Positions 11,844-24,417 of a stretch of 64,000 bases of DNA are shown piece by piece. The position numbers and the translations under genes were made by a program. Origin of the DNA: Haberlea rhodopensis (Eukaryota; Streptophyta; Magnoliopsida; Lamiales; Gesneriaceae); the NCBI GenBank assembly GCA_907163345.1, contig CAJQUN010000422.1:62001-126000 (forward strand), given 5' to 3'. The notes beneath the pieces were generated by a model. That model did no database searches and was not told the origin of the DNA. It was given only the letters and a program-made list of their open reading frames with translations. Within the stretch, counting starts at the first letter, position 1. Every line of letters begins with the position of its first letter.

Positions 11844-12713
11844 TTCTTTTCTCTTTAGACTTCTTGTAGTCCTTGGAAGTCCTCTTTTGATCATCCTTCT
11901 TTGCTTTGGTACAATCGGCGATAAAGTGTCTTGGTTTTTGGCAGTTAAAATAGACACGATCATCATCTTCTGATATATCCTTGAAGTTCTTCTTCCTTGG
12001 ATAAGACTGATATGTCATATGGCTGTTCTTCATGAATTTGCCAAATTTTCTTACAAATATCGTCATTGCAACACATTTGTTCAGGATTATTCTCTGGTAC
12101 AGTGGACAGAGACTCTGATACAGCAAGAGACTTCGTTGGTTGAATGGTACTTGGTTCATCGTCAACTCGAATGCCTAATTCAAACTCATAAGCCTTTAAA
12201 TCAGCAAATAGATAATGAAGATCTATGTTGTTCAGATCCTTTGATTCTCTCAAGGCTGTGATCTTCACATCCATTCTCTTGGAAGACCTCTAATGACTTT
12301 TAGTGTAACTTCTCTGTTCGAGAACTCTTTACCCAAGATGTTAAGTTCGTTGATAATTCTTTCACTCTTTCATCATATTCGTTGAGAGTTTCTCTAGACA
12401 TCATCTTGATGTTCTCAATTTTTTGTAGAGCAACAATAGGCTTGTTTTCTTTCCTCTGATCATTTCCTTCACATAGTTGTGCGATCTTTTCCCAAATATC
12501 TTTTGCGGTAGGACACATCTTGATTTTATTGAACATGTTTTTGTCCAATGTTTGGAATAAGATGTCCTTAGCCACATTATCTAAGTTCACCTTTTTCTTT
12601 TCTTCATTTGTCCAGGATGCTCTCTCCTTTTTAACCATCTGAGGTTCACCACTAGAGATAGCCACGGCTGTGTTGACTTTCATGATCGTCATTGGTCTGA
12701 AGGCAATAGACAA
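11844..12713 (-). pseudogene. Copia gag (UBN2 domain and zinc knuckle)
   Basis: The frame ending at 12300 contains the UBN2/gag signature (FNKIKMCPTAKDIWEKIAQL, then ENIKMMSRETLNEYDERVKE). The downstream frame contains a CCHC-like knuckle at about 11952-11911 in which the first Cys is Tyr (YFNCQKPRHFIADC), so zinc binding should fail. Frameshifts near 12290 and 12170 split the gene. The N-terminal ~80 residues are missing because the gag sequence is fused directly to LTR sequence at about 12700. Confidence 0.85.
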
Positions 12714-13709
12714 CTAAAAGAAGTGTGGAAGGTATATACTTGACTTTGAGGTAAAAACTGTAGGCTAAGTAAAGGGGCAGTAAGGTAAAGTGCAGAAAGT
12801 AAATGACACAAGAATTGTTTTGGCAGTTCGAAGCACAAACGCTTCTACGGCTCCCATTCTTCATTTGCAGGAAGGTTACACTAGAAGACTTTGGTTTAAA
12901 CTTTTCAGTATACAACCTACTTAGGCATTCACACAGATTTTCCTAACTCCTAGCAACACAATAATCACAAAGGTTACAAAATGATTTTTACAACACTCTC
13001 ACAAGGTATAAAATTTATGTTTATCCTCGAGTGTTCTTGGGCAGTAGACTAGAATGCTTAGATCTTCTCGATCTCAATAATGCTTAGATATTGCACTGTA
13101 AAATTTCAGTATATTTCAGTAAGTGTTTTGAATGACTGTTAAGCTTGTTTGTGAATGAAGTATATTCAAGATTCAAAGTGTTGAGAGCTTTCTCCAATCT
13201 GCTATTCGACGTATTTATAGACTCGAAAGTCTAACGGCAACCATTCTTCAAATTGAAAGAACCACGCAAAATCAGCTTCCTGATTTTCATCCAAATTCCT
13301 TTTGACTTCTTTCGAAACTCGTTCACCAACGGCTAGTTCATTCTGACTTTGTGGAAATGTTGTCAGAGTGAATCTATTCGAGTTTTATCTTGTTGGCTTT
13401 TTACGTCTGCTGACTTCTCCTTAGTGTTTTAGTCTGCTGGACTAAAATAATTTGATGTCTTGTAATGTCTGTTGGTATCTTCCAATGAATACGTCAGTGG
13501 ACTTTACAATGAGATATGATACTTTGATTTAGTAAACATGCATCCGCTAGATGATGACTTCAACTCTTGACACCCAATAGACTCTATCTTCCAGTAGACC
13601 TTTGTACAGTCGGTCATCAGACTTCTCGTCAGTATGCTTCTTCGATGCAGTAGATGCTTCAAGCAGTAGACGTTTGTTAGCACCAAAACTTAGAAATGTT
13701 TTCCTAACA
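12700..13709 (-). repeat. 5' LTR of Sirevirus-like Copia, inner end deleted
   Basis: Aligns with 1456-2460 but lacks the counterpart of 1349-1455. The deletion removed about 100 bases of the LTR, the primer binding site and the gag start, and joined LTR directly to gag. The outer end (CCTAACA at 13703-13709) and the GATAA duplication after it are intact. Confidence 0.9.
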
Positions 13710-13714
13710 GATAA

Positions 13715-14730
13715 TAAACATTTTACCCCTTTCAGTATGCAAATAGACATTTTACCATGTGTGGTTTGCAAATATATTTCACTACCCCTACATAATTTTC
13801 AGAATTTTTTGACTTGTAATTACGAAAATACCTTTGTTTAGTAGGGTATGTTTTGCGCATATTTATAAACCACAGGAGAGCGTGCTATCTATTTTCAAAT
13901 CAACTGAAGGTAAATTACACCTGGATATAAAACATAGGGGGTAAATTCATTTGATCGGGACCATATGGGTAAATTGCGACATGATAAAATTCTGTCAGAT
14001 TTGTTTTCTAATGTTAGGTGCAAATTACACCGTCTTTAGGTTCAGATTATCCACTATGTTACTCTTTAGGTGCATTTTACCCTTCACAGTTATAATTGAC
14101 ATTTTAACATGTAAAGCTCAGACACAAAAGGATACACTTGCCACACAAATTATACACGGATAGAGTATTTTGCACCTATTCACAAACTACGGTGGATAAA
14201 CTGTCTATTTTCAAAGCACATGTGGTAAATCACCTATTTGACAATCCACAAGGGGATGTATGCCAAAACACCTTATTTTGCACCAGTAGTTTATGGCTAA
14301 TATTATTATACAAATATTGATGATTATAGAATCTTGATGTTTCATGAATTTTATATTCTTGGGGATGAACTGGAATTGTTTTGTTTATGTTGATTTAATT
14401 TTTGAAATTGATAATGATCAGATCCTTTTGAGAAAAACAGTTCAAATTTTGTCAAAATATTTTCTAATTTTAGTTGCAATTTACTCTCTTATGTTATTTT
14501 TCAAGTGTGGATTACTTCCCCTATGTTATTCAAAATAAGCATAAATGTTATTATTTAGGTGCAATTTACACCCTCAAATGTACAATTGACATTTTAACAT
14601 GTAGTTTCGAAGCTCTGACTCAAGATGTGACCTGTACCACAAATCGTATATAAGTGTGTGATTTACGCCTATTTTCAAACCCCACTACCTATTTTCAAAC
14701 CATAGGTGAATTCATTCAGTATAACAACTT
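13715..14730. repeat. Diverged noncoding repeat, two related blocks
   Basis: The blocks at about 13990-14170 and 14440-14680 share an ordered set of phrases: TTTCTAATxTTAG, TTAGGTGCAAxTTACACC, ATTGACATTTTAACATGTA and an ACACAAAT-like stretch. They look like an old dispersed repeat present twice in tandem. No coding capacity, termini or duplication were identified. This is the DNA into which the Copia element inserted. Confidence 0.45.
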
Positions 14731-15183
14731 GCACATATTACAGTTTAGTTTATTTCACAATAGTTTTATTCCCTTTGCATTTTACTTGACTGTCAAAAGT
14801 AGCTTTGCCGGGAATATCACAATGCTTCCTGACGTCTCTGTTCTCCGTCCTCAGATCACGATTACCGGACACTCGTCGTTCAGGGAATGAGTGTTATATG
14901 GCATAGGAAGATATGTAGCCATACTTCATGCAACATCATATTCATTCGCTAAGCACCATCTAAATTTTAAATAATTTTGTTATTACAATTAAGTGTGGCA
15001 AATTTTGATTAATCTACATTATTTTTCTGCTACTTATTAATTCTTAAAATATATCAAAAAATATTTATCACATAAAAGCGTTACACTGATATTGTTGTTA
15101 GGGATAATCTCATCTTTCACATGAAATGTTGAGATGCCCATGACATTATGGCACTTACCCTCCTGCATAAAAATACATGGGAC
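14731..15183. other. AT-rich spacer, nothing recognised
   Basis: No long frame, repeat or structural RNA pattern was seen on either strand. Confidence 0.5.
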
Positions 15184-15282
15184 CAGTCTAGAGCCCTTGA
15201 CTCAAGTGGCATCAAGGTGCTCCAAAGTGAGCATGATCTCGGATTCGAGACCCCAATTTCCCTTCCACAATTAAAAAAATAG
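15184..15282 (+). repeat. Possible tRNA-derived SINE fragment
   Basis: Contains ACTCAAGTGGCATCAAGG followed about 30 bases later by GGATTCGAGACC, resembling the A and B boxes of a tRNA-type RNA polymerase III promoter, then a short A-rich run. The 3' end and a target duplication are not evident. Length and spacing fit a decayed SINE head better than a functional tRNA, since no acceptor stem closes. Confidence 0.3.
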
Positions 15283-15284
15283 AT

Positions 15285-15658
15285 GGGACTGGTTTTCCAT
15301 GGTTTTTTTAAAAAAATTTATATTTGCAAAAATAATGTAAAATGGGAGGTATTGCAAAAATTATGCAAACCGAACTTGCAAAGTTCGAACCCTGTCACAA
15401 ATAGCAGAGGTAGGACGCTACAAATAGTTTTTAAAAAAAATTAAATTTAAAGCATCCGAACCTGCAAAGTTCGAACACAGCTTAATATTTCAAAAAAAAA
15501 AAAAATCGAAAGTTTTGGTGTTTGCAAAAAAAATTAAATTTACAGCGTCCGAACCTGCAGAGTTCGGACACTGCTTAATTAAAAATCGAAAGTTTTGGTC
15601 TGTGCCTTTCGAGTGGTTTAGGTGTTTAAAACTGAAGGATAAATATTAATTTGTGAAC

Positions 15659-15709
<51 letters not shown>

Positions 15710-16160
15710 TTTAAATGATAGTCACAATTAAGAAGATGTCATCATCTTTTATTAAATAGTTTATGTTATTACAACCAAGAAATATGGATATATTGTATAT
15801 GTTCACAATAAGATTACAACAGTAATGATAATATTATAATTTAGATATGTTATATATGTTCACTATAAGATTACAATAGTAATGATAATATTATAATTTA
15901 CTCATTTACTTACTTTTACTAGGATAAATAACAAAAATGTCACATGTAATATGAGTATTTTTAATAGTTATCTTAAGCTTTTTGGACGCTACGAATTTAT
16001 TTATTTATTTTTAAAAATGTAATCGAACTCTGCAAGTTCAGATGCTACCATGGCAGGATCCGAACTTTGCAAGTTCGATTTGCATTATTTTTGCAATACA
16101 TCCATTTTACATTATTTTCGCAAATTTATTTATTTTAAAAAAAAAAACGACTTTCCATAG
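15285..16160. mobile_element. Non-coding inverted-repeat element (MULE/MITE-like)
   Basis: The arms at about 15300-15400 and 16055-16150 are reverse complements with few mismatches over about 90 bases (GCAAAAATAATGTAAAATGG and CGAACTTGCAAAGTTCG are shared). The palindrome CGAACTTGCAAAGTTCG or close variants recurs five times, three near the left arm and two near the right. The interior is AT-rich with a TA microsatellite and no frame. Long arms without coding capacity suggest a non-autonomous DNA transposon; I could not define the target duplication. Confidence 0.55.
15662..15708. repeat. TA microsatellite
   Basis: An uninterrupted run of about 23 TA dinucleotides inside the inverted-repeat element. 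Confidence 0.95.
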
Positions 16161-16274
16161 AATACGTATAAAAGCAGTCTTTGGTAGTCAACTCAACACT
16201 TTTAAAAGAAAACAGTTGGATTTATATATATATAAAGGAAAACAGTTGGATTTATATATATATATATATATATA
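16161..16274. repeat. Spacer with TA runs and a short direct repeat
   Basis: The phrase AAAACAGTTGGATTTATATA occurs twice in tandem (about 16208 and 16239), followed by TA repeats that abut the left LTR end of the second Copia copy. Confidence 0.6.
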
Positions 16275-16352
16275 TGTTAGGATTGGAGTAGTGTTTAGAA
16301 AGTGTGGTTGAATAAACACTAGACTCAATTTCTCGATTCTTCGGTATACAAC
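16275..16352 (-). repeat. Copia 3' LTR, left piece
   Basis: Begins TGTTAGGATTGGAGTAGTGT like the LTR at 1349. Its last eight bases, TATACAAC (16345-16352), are the left target duplication of the hAT. They match AATACAAC at the same place in the uninterrupted LTR. Confidence 0.9.
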
Positions 16353-19300
16353 CATGGTTCGCAGTTTCGGTATCGGAACGCCCCTCACCTTTCCTGATTT
16401 GTATGATGTAAAGGAGAATGTCATGTAAAGGCGTTCTTCACCCCAAAATCGGTTACATGATGGTTATAGTGCACAAGAACAGTGGAACAGAACGTTCCGG
16501 CGATCCATGCAGGAAATCACTTGGCGCGATCGATCGCGCCAGTGAATTTGACCCACAACTCACGTGAAGCTGCGATTGATCACATCCTGTAGATGTTGTC
16601 AGTGCAATGAATTTTTTTGTACATTAATTATCTCTTCCACTGTTGATACAACTTTTTCACTTATCTTGAACGAAAAATTGAAGAAAATTCTCTCTTCCAA
16701 CTTCCAGGTAAGTAGCCTTTCTTCTTCCTAAATTTGAAGTAAGATTATGAAGTGCATTAAGTTATCGTATGATTAATTGGGTTCTTCTTCATAATGCTAT
16801 TTCCGTTTTTTTATTTTCTTTGTAAAGTTAGATCTTGTTATTTGGTTGAAAACTCTTCAATTGCAAAGCTAGATAAAATTCCTCAATGTATTTATGAAAT
16901 ATGTTTATAAAGAAAAACAAATGGATCTTTGCTAGTAGATTGTATTAATCATTTTACATAATCATGAATCACTAAGTGTTTAGAAGAATGGCTCCAAAAT
17001 TTGATGTTGGTTGGGAGTTTGGTAAACCCATCGGAGACAATCGAAAGACAATACGATGAATTTTGTGGGGAAGTTGTAAGCGAAGGATTTACAAGATTTA
17101 AACAATATATTGCACACGTTGCTGGAAATGTCGAGTCATGTAGTAAAGCTCCAAAAGAGATATCATTAATGGTATGGAAACATCTTCAAGATTCTAAGTC
17201 TGAGAGAGCAATAATAAAAAGGAAAAAAAGAAATTGCAGTTAATGCAATCAACAAAGCATGCATGCACTTGACAGTGACAATGACAGCGAAGGTGATTAT
17301 GGATATGGAAGAAATGTTACTAGTGAAGAAGCTTTAGAGAAATTGGAAAATAGGGCATCGCGAACAACCATGAAAGAAAGTCGTCAAACAAGAGCATTAG
17401 AGGACGAGATGTGTAACCAGTTTTGTTCTGGTGCTGGTTCATCACTCGGTGGAAATCCCAATTCAGAAAACAGATGCATCAGAGCTTTAGCTTAAAAGAG
17501 GGAGCTCGAAAACCATCGACAGGGATTGATTCTTATATGTTCTATCAAAACAGAAGAGTATTAAAAGTTGGGTTGCTCCTCAAAAATTCAAAGAAGTTGG
17601 TAAAGCTATTTCAAAATAGTTTATATACAATGCCATTCATTTTCATGCAGCGAATAGCGGTCCATACTACTAATCTATGATCAATACCATTGCGGAGACT
17701 GGACCTGGATACAAGGTCCTTCAGGACGTCAAATAGGTGGTGTTTTTTGCAGGAGGAGGTGGAAGATATAACTGGATATTTACATACTTTAAAATCAAAA
17801 TGGCCCAAATATGAATGTACAATAATGTACGATGGTTGGAGCACACGTAACAAGCATCCTATTATTAACTTTATGATATATTGCGATCGTAGCATGATAT
17901 TTCATAATTCAGTGGATTGTACCAACAAAAAAAAGACTGCTGATTTTCTTTTATCTCTTTTGAACAAAGTAATTGACGAGGTTGGAGATGAAAATATTGT
18001 GCATGTGGTTACCTACAGTGAAAGTTCAAATAAGGCTACTGGTCATAAATTGATGATTGAAAGTCCTCACTTGTTTTGGTCACCTTGTGCTGCACACTGC
18101 ATTGATCTCACGCTTGAAGATATCGGTAAGATGACAAAGGTGAAAATGTGCATTGACAAAGCAAAGCAATAACAAATTTTGTATACAACAGTGATAAAGT
18201 TGTTAATTTAATGAAAATCTACACAAATGATCGTGAATTACTTAGACCTGAAATCACCAGCTTTGCTACAGAATTTATATCTTTAGAAAGTCTTGTCCGA
18301 TATTCTCAAGATTTGAAGAGATTGTGTACTTCAATTGAGTGGCAAGAGTACAATAATACAAGCAGGAGAAGAAAAGATGCCGAAAAAGTTGCACAAATCA
18401 TTATGGATACGAGTTTTTGGAACAGGGCTCGTGACATTTGAACAACATTAGAACTACTTGTGAAAGTTTTGAAATTGGTTGACCAAGACAACAAGCCAAC
18501 TCTATCAATTATATATGAAGCAATGCATAGAGCGAAGTTGTCCATAAGAGAGAGTGTGAAAGATTGGCAATTATACTGGGATGTGATTGATGTGCGTTGG
18601 AATAATTACTTGTACCAACATTTACATGATGCAGGTAAAATTTAATGATAAATAAGTATGGATTTATTCATATATAGTTATCATCATATTTTTGTATGTT
18701 TTTTTGTTTTAGCATATTTTCTCAGTCCAATGCTGCAATATTCTGGAACTTGTGTTTATGACGATGAAGTCAAAAGAGGATTAAAGACTGTAATCAAGAG
18801 ACTTGAACCTGATTTAAATGCACAAGCTTCAGCAATCACCGATGTATAATATTTATAAAAATTCAACAACATATTTTATATACAATATACAATAGTTTTT
18901 TTATTTAATATGTTTTACAGGTTAAATTATTCACGGAACAAATTGGAGAGTTTGGATCTCCACTCGCAAAATTGGCCGTTAAAAAATCTGCCAGATTTGA
19001 TTCTCCATGTTCTTTATAAACGTCAAAGTTATACATTATGTATCATAAAGCTCTTTTTACAGCTGAATGGTGGAATGATTATGATGAAGAAGCTCCGCAC
19101 TTGAGAAAAATTGCAATTAAAGTCCTAAGCCAAACATGTTCATCTTCTTGTTGTGAGAGAAACTGGAGTACATGGTCTCTAACACATACTAAGCTTCGCA
19201 ACATTTGGCTGTCAAAAAGTTGCATAAATTGGTATATGTCCATTATAATATGCGACTAAGAGTAAGAAATTTGATGCATAAAAAAGAAGATGATGACTAT

Positions 19301-20443
19301 TATAGCCCTATCGATCTCGATCATATATTCAAAGATGACATATTCTAAATGAATGGACAAGAGATAATGACCCTCTTATATTGCAAGATGATGACTTGGA
19401 ATGGTTAGATCTAGACCAAAACATTACAACTAGTGGTCAAAGTCATTCTAAGAGAAAAATAGTGAGAGCAACTCGAGATTATCAAAAGGCAAAGAATCAT
19501 ATCAAGTGATAGTGATGAAAGTGACGATGGCGATGATAGTCCTGATAGCAATGGTGGGAACAATCAAGAAAATGGTGGAAAGCACCAAGATGATGATCAA
19601 CCCCATCAACATGATACTGGCATGACATGGGCACAAGGGAAAGAAAATTATTATGCCACACAAGACGCTGATCATGGGTATCGTCCTGGGACAGAGGAAC
19701 AACGTCGCTATTTAGCAAGTTTGTCAGAGTTTTTGAGTGCCGAGGATAATAAATATTTCAGTGGACTTTCGCATCCATAGATGGGTGTTGAAGAACAAAT
19801 TAAAATTATTGGCTTGGGGTAGGAACAACATTTTCAACTTGGAATGGATTATACATCGGGTAGTTATAACTGTGGCTCTCAAAAATTCATCATCTAATAC
19901 AAGTGGAATGGTAAATACATAACATGACCATCAATCGTCTGGAACAAGTGGTATTAGACAACATGGCCGTGATTATGGATCTTCAAGTGGGCCTAGTAGT
20001 TCTTTTGGGCAGCGAGAATTTGGAGATTTCTATCGTTGTGACGAAATATTATTAAATCCATATTCATTACCCCATAACTATTCCGTTTCAAATGCGCGAT
20101 TCAAGCAATATCCAGGTGGACAATTTAACAATGATTTATATCAACAACAATTTGTTGAGGATCAATTTTCTCAACGGGATGCTGAGGGAGAGTACACTGA
20201 TGATTTTGTTCATTCACGTCACTCCTCATGGTATTAGTCGCAGTGGTATGACATTTACATGTATTTTTCTATGTTAATGTTGTAGAATATTTATTTTGAG
20301 GTAAATATTTTTTCTAAAATATTCAATTTTTTGAATTTTTGAATTTTATTAAAAATTCCGTTCCCTTACTGTTCCGTGAAATGTCATTAGAACTGAAACG
20401 ATAACCACCATTCCGGACACCATTCCCGCGACAGCGAACCATG
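16353..20443 (+). mobile_element. hAT DNA transposon (4091 bp) in Copia LTR
   Basis: Terminal inverted repeats CATGGTTCGC and GCGAACCATG are perfect over 10 bp. The 8-bp target duplication is TATACAAC (16345-16352) versus TATACATC (20444-20451), seven of eight matching, the length expected for hAT. The uninterrupted Copia LTR shows the empty site. The element carries one decayed transposase gene on the plus strand. The subterminal region contains a GCGCGATCGATCGCGC palindrome at about 16524-16540. Confidence 0.93.
16988..20239 (+). pseudogene. hAT transposase (BED, DUF659, hAT dimerisation domains)
   Basis: The ATG at 16988 starts MAPKFDVGWEFG. A BED zinc finger follows (CGEVV...FKQYIAHVAGNVESC), but its first Cys is lost through a small deletion near 17058. 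DUF659 spans about 17690-18172 (WPKYECTIMYDGWS; SPCAAHCIDLTLEDIGK), and the C-terminal dimerisation domain is at 19040-19230 (AEWWNDY; SSCCERNWST). Two introns with GT-AG ends remain, 18635-18712 and 18844-18920. A TGA at about 18439 replaces an expected Trp, and several frameshifts occur at 17060-17700. After 19500 an acidic, low-complexity tail is readable to about 20239. It would have cut and pasted the element in the nucleus. Confidence 0.88.
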
Positions 20444-20451
20444 TATACATC

Positions 20452-21632
20452 AGACTGTTAAGTAATCTAGTAAGATCTCAATTGATGGCAAGTCAGGAGA
20501 CACTAAAAGATAGAGCGGAAGATGTCTACTGGACTTGTGCAGTTAAGAATTGATCGATGGATACTATAAATATTAAGATAAAATACTGAAAGTAAATGAC
20601 AACAGATATGTTTCTGGAAGTTCGAAGCATAACACTTCTACGTCTCATCTTCTTCCTTTGCAGGAAGGTTACACTAGAAGACTTTGGTTTACACTTTGGT
20701 GCGTACACCTTCTTAGGCACCCACACAGATTCGCCTAACTCCTAGCAATACAACAATTACAGTTGTTACAATATTTTTACAACACTTCAAGTAAGATATA
20801 ACACTTTTGATCTTCGAGTGTTCTTGAGCAGTAGACTCAGTAGACTTTGATCTTCAAAATCTCAATGAAGCTTTTGTACTGCTCTACAAAACTTCGGGAT
20901 ATTGCAATATGTGTTTTGAATGTTTTACTTTTGTATTTGAATGAAGTTGATTCAGGATTTTAGAGTTGTGAGAGCTTTCTTCATTCTTCTCTTCGACGTA
21001 TTTATAGACGTAAAAGTCTAACGTCAACTATTATTCAATTGGAAAGAACCGCGCAAAATCAGCTTCCTGATTTTCTTTCAGATTCCTTTTGTCTTCTTTC
21101 CGTTTTTTTAATCAACTGCTAGTTTACTCTGACGCAATTGGTGGCACTGATATAGCAGTGTGGTGCTCTGTTGTACCTTTGTCAGAGTGAATATGTACGT
21201 GTTTTGTCGTGTTGCCTTATCCGTCTGCTGGATTCTCTTTGATTGTTTGTCTGCTAGACAAAAGATTGACTGATGTCTTTTTTCCAGTGTCTGTTGGTTA
21301 TTCATTAGTTACTTAGTATGCTGGACTAAGTGGACTGTGATACTTTTGTTCCAGTACACGTCTGCATCCGGTAGACGATGACCCTTATTCTTGGACCCGG
21401 TAGACGATGTCAATCACTCTTTGCATCCAGTAGACGTTATCTTCTATTTTCAGTATCCGGTGGATGATATCTCTTACTTTACACTCGGTAGAGGATATCT
21501 TTTAGTCTTTGCACCTGGTAGACATTTGTAGAGTCAATCAACGTTCTTTTCATCAGGAAGCTTCTTCGATGTAGTGGATACTTCAAGCAGTAGACGCTTG
21601 TTATCACCAAAACTTAGAAATGTTTTCAAACA
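20452..21632 (-). repeat. Copia 3' LTR, right piece
   Basis: Resumes with AGACTGTTAAGTAATCTAGTAAGATCTC, parallel to the LTR at 1349, and ends TTTTCAAACA. It includes a local run of CATCCGGTAGACGATG-type repeats (about 21360-21500) not seen in the other copies, which accounts for its greater length. Confidence 0.88.
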
Positions 21633-22359
21633 ATTTTCCCCTTTTTGGTGATGACAAAACATGGCAGTGGAGATTATAACTTGAATGCCGATCAGCAGAT
21701 ACCTGTTAGGACTTAAAAAGATAACAGTGTATGTTAGATATATAAGTAGATTACGAGTAGTAATCAAACTGATCATTGAAAAAGCATATCATTTTTATAT
21801 AAAATGATTTATGCTTACAATTTACAACGATTCTTTGCTTACAATCCTTAAAAAGAAAATTCAACTAGAAAAACATAGACGGTAGAGTATGATCTGAACT
21901 GGCTAGTTTCGGGGTTTTTGCAAGGGGAGAGAAAAATACATTACAGACAATTCCTTACAAAGAATCCTAAGTAAAAAAACATATGTTGTCTTCAAAGAAA
22001 TCATCTTCTCAATATAGTCTGTCTTCTCCCCTTTTGTCATCACACCCCGTTCATTTAGCTAATGAGATTCCAGGCTGGTGAGACGAATAACACCAAAGAC
22101 TCAAGCTTGAGCTACCAGTGGTGTGTTAGATAAGTAATCAACCCATAAGTAATAAATCCACGAAAAGGATTGCAGAAGGATTCGAAAACTTAAATTTAAA
22201 TATGTATTTAGGCATGCTTGAAATTTAGTAAGAATGCAGTAAGGTGAGTTCTATTTATAGCTAAAAAGTGGCAACTTGTAGCTACTCTGCATTGATACGA
22301 CACATTGACTGGTGGTATTCAATCCTGAAGTGAATAGCAGAAGATAAGATAAGAACAAT
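21633..22359 (-). other. Polypurine tract and 3' noncoding region of second Copia copy
   Basis: The minus strand reads TCATCACCAAAAAGGGGAAAAT against the LTR, with a second tract at 22021-22043. Colinear with 2461-3260 of the first copy. The last five bases, ACAAT, are the left target duplication of the chromovirus. Confidence 0.8.
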
Positions 22360-24417
22360 TGTGAGGGCCAATCCTAATAATGTGATTAATTACCACACAA
22401 TGATAATTATAGCGTAAACAGCGGAAGATGAGTTTAACATTTATTAGCCTGTGGCCCTAAAAATTTCGGCATGACCTCGTCGCACGAGAAACATACCACC
22501 AATACCAATAGTCAAAATATATATAGATACCATCAGTTTCATCTCCATCAACACAAATCAAACTATGAAACACATATTCATACTCACCAAAATAAACTAC
22601 ATATACATACACTCCCAACACTCCAGGGACACACCCCTGGTACATATATGAATGGGATAAGAAGGAAAATAAACCTCTCAAGTGTGACTCCCACCGGATG
22701 TGTACTCTCTGGGGTCCTGGCCACCTGTACTGCCTGCCATTGTCGACACACAAAGACAACAACAGCCCCCTTGGGGGTGAGCAAAAGCCCAATATGGAAC
22801 GATCATAGAATATACATCATGTATCTATAAAATGATATATGAAATGAAATGCAATGCATGTCATGTCATGTCGGTATCATACAACCATCCGCTGGGTATC
22901 TCGGAGCCAATAAATGAAAGTCCAAATACTACATAGCTAAATCGCTCGAGCATGTCAAGCAAAGGAAGGTCTATATGGTGCGTCGTCAAAGCGTCACTGC
23001 ATCCCAGCTCTTGATATCAGATCATATCATACAGATGATGTCAGCAAGGCACCACCTTATAATAGTCTCAATAAATAGGGATAATCCAGAGAATGATGTC
23101 GGCAAACGCCACCAATCCCCATATCAGCAAATCATAGCAATCATAAGGGCCACTAATCCCTATGCCTTTCAGGCCACTTAATGTCAGTCATAGCACCGTG
23201 TACAACCCTTATGATTGATCGAATCCAAAATAATAAGGTATCAAAGAATCATAGCTCAACATGTATGTCATGCATCGATGTATGTATAAAAACTAATGTG
23301 TGTTAACAAAACATTTATTTCCATACATCGATATGCAATTATGAATGCCATGAATGCCACATAATTTAAATAAAATCACGTAGCCACATAAAATCAAGTA
23401 ATTCACAGAAGTCGTCAAATCATATACCAACTGATACATATACATGTTGTATGTTACCCGATCGCAACATACATTTACTCCTCGATATTTGAGGGTCGAC
23501 TTGAGCTTGTAGAGTCGATTTATTCACTGTATAACAATTAAATTTACAATTCACTAAATTAAGTATTAAAAATTGGTTATCAATTGTAGTCATAGCTGAA
23601 CCAATTTAATGTAATTAAATTGATGTATTTCCATCATAATTTAATTTGCTAAATTATTTTTCACCAATTCAAATTATTTTTCAACAATTATAGTCCAAAT
23701 TAACTGGTAATTATCGAAGCAAAGTCGGAAAAATGAGCATCGAGTTTTACCCAATTTTCGCACAATGTCAAGCACGCAATTCCTCTGATTCACGCGAACT
23801 ACGGTGGCGGTAGAGGCAGCGACTGGTGTAGAAAGTTTCGTCCAGGTGAGGGGAAGAGATTTGGTGTATGGCTTCGTCCAATTTGTTGTAGAATCGAAGA
23901 AATCGAACCAAAAATGCTCAAACCCTAGTCTGTGCGAGTTCGTCCGTTCCAGGTCCAAATTGAAGCACTTTTCGAACACCAAAAGTCAATTATCCGGTAT
24001 GGAAAGTTGTGCCTCTGAGTTGTGGACACGGTGGTTGGTCGGTCTCGTAGAGAGATGGTCGTACGGCGGCGAACGGAGCTGATTTACATGCGGTGGTCGG
24101 TGGTCGGTGGTCGCGAGATAAGTGCATGTTTTCGCACCTTTTAGTATGTGTCCATGATCTGTCTGTTTTTCACATGTTTTACTATGTGTTTTACATCCTA
24201 CACCGATATATATTAATTCCCGACCAATTATGAACATCGGTATGTCACCGGTGTACTGGTGCATGTACATTGCATGTACAGTTCACACCTGACTTCGTGT
24301 CACTACTTCAATCACAAAATAAAATCTATCATTTAACACAAATTTTATATTTACTAAATTAATTTACTAAATTACTTTTACAACATATATGCACTTAATG
24401 TTAATCGAACATCGGGG
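22360..24417 (-). repeat. Chromovirus 3' LTR
   Basis: Starts TGTGAGGGCC on the plus strand and aligns throughout with 29177-31223. At the inner end it stops at CATCGGGG and lacks the final seven bases CATCACA present in the partner. Short open frames within it on both strands have no support. Confidence 0.93.

Larger units (their letters stand above)
1349..13709 (-). mobile_element. Sirevirus-like Copia LTR retrotransposon, defective
   Basis: The element runs from TGTTAGG to CCTAACA and is flanked by the perfect 5-bp duplication GATAA (1344-1348 and 13710-13714), which fixes both ends. In minus orientation the order is 5' LTR, gag with a UBN2-type domain and zinc knuckle, protease, integrase, start of reverse transcriptase, an extra 3' reading frame, a polypurine tract and the 3' LTR. 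Protease-integrase-RT order is the Copia signature. The tract GATGACAAAAAGGGG-like next to the 3' LTR, a second internal tract and the extra 3' frame point to the Sirevirus lineage. Primer binding site, gag start and most of RT/RNase H are deleted, so it cannot be autonomous. It also carries two foreign LTR insertions. Confidence 0.9.

Noticed and set aside
19497..19718. Antisense His-rich frames in the hAT
   Set aside because: They are the reverse reading of the Asp/Asn-rich transposase tail, where GAT codons become ATC/CAT.
22457..23181. Open frames on both strands in the chromovirus 3' LTR
   Set aside because: They lie fully in the LTR, overlap antisense, and their counterparts in the 5' LTR are mostly disrupted.
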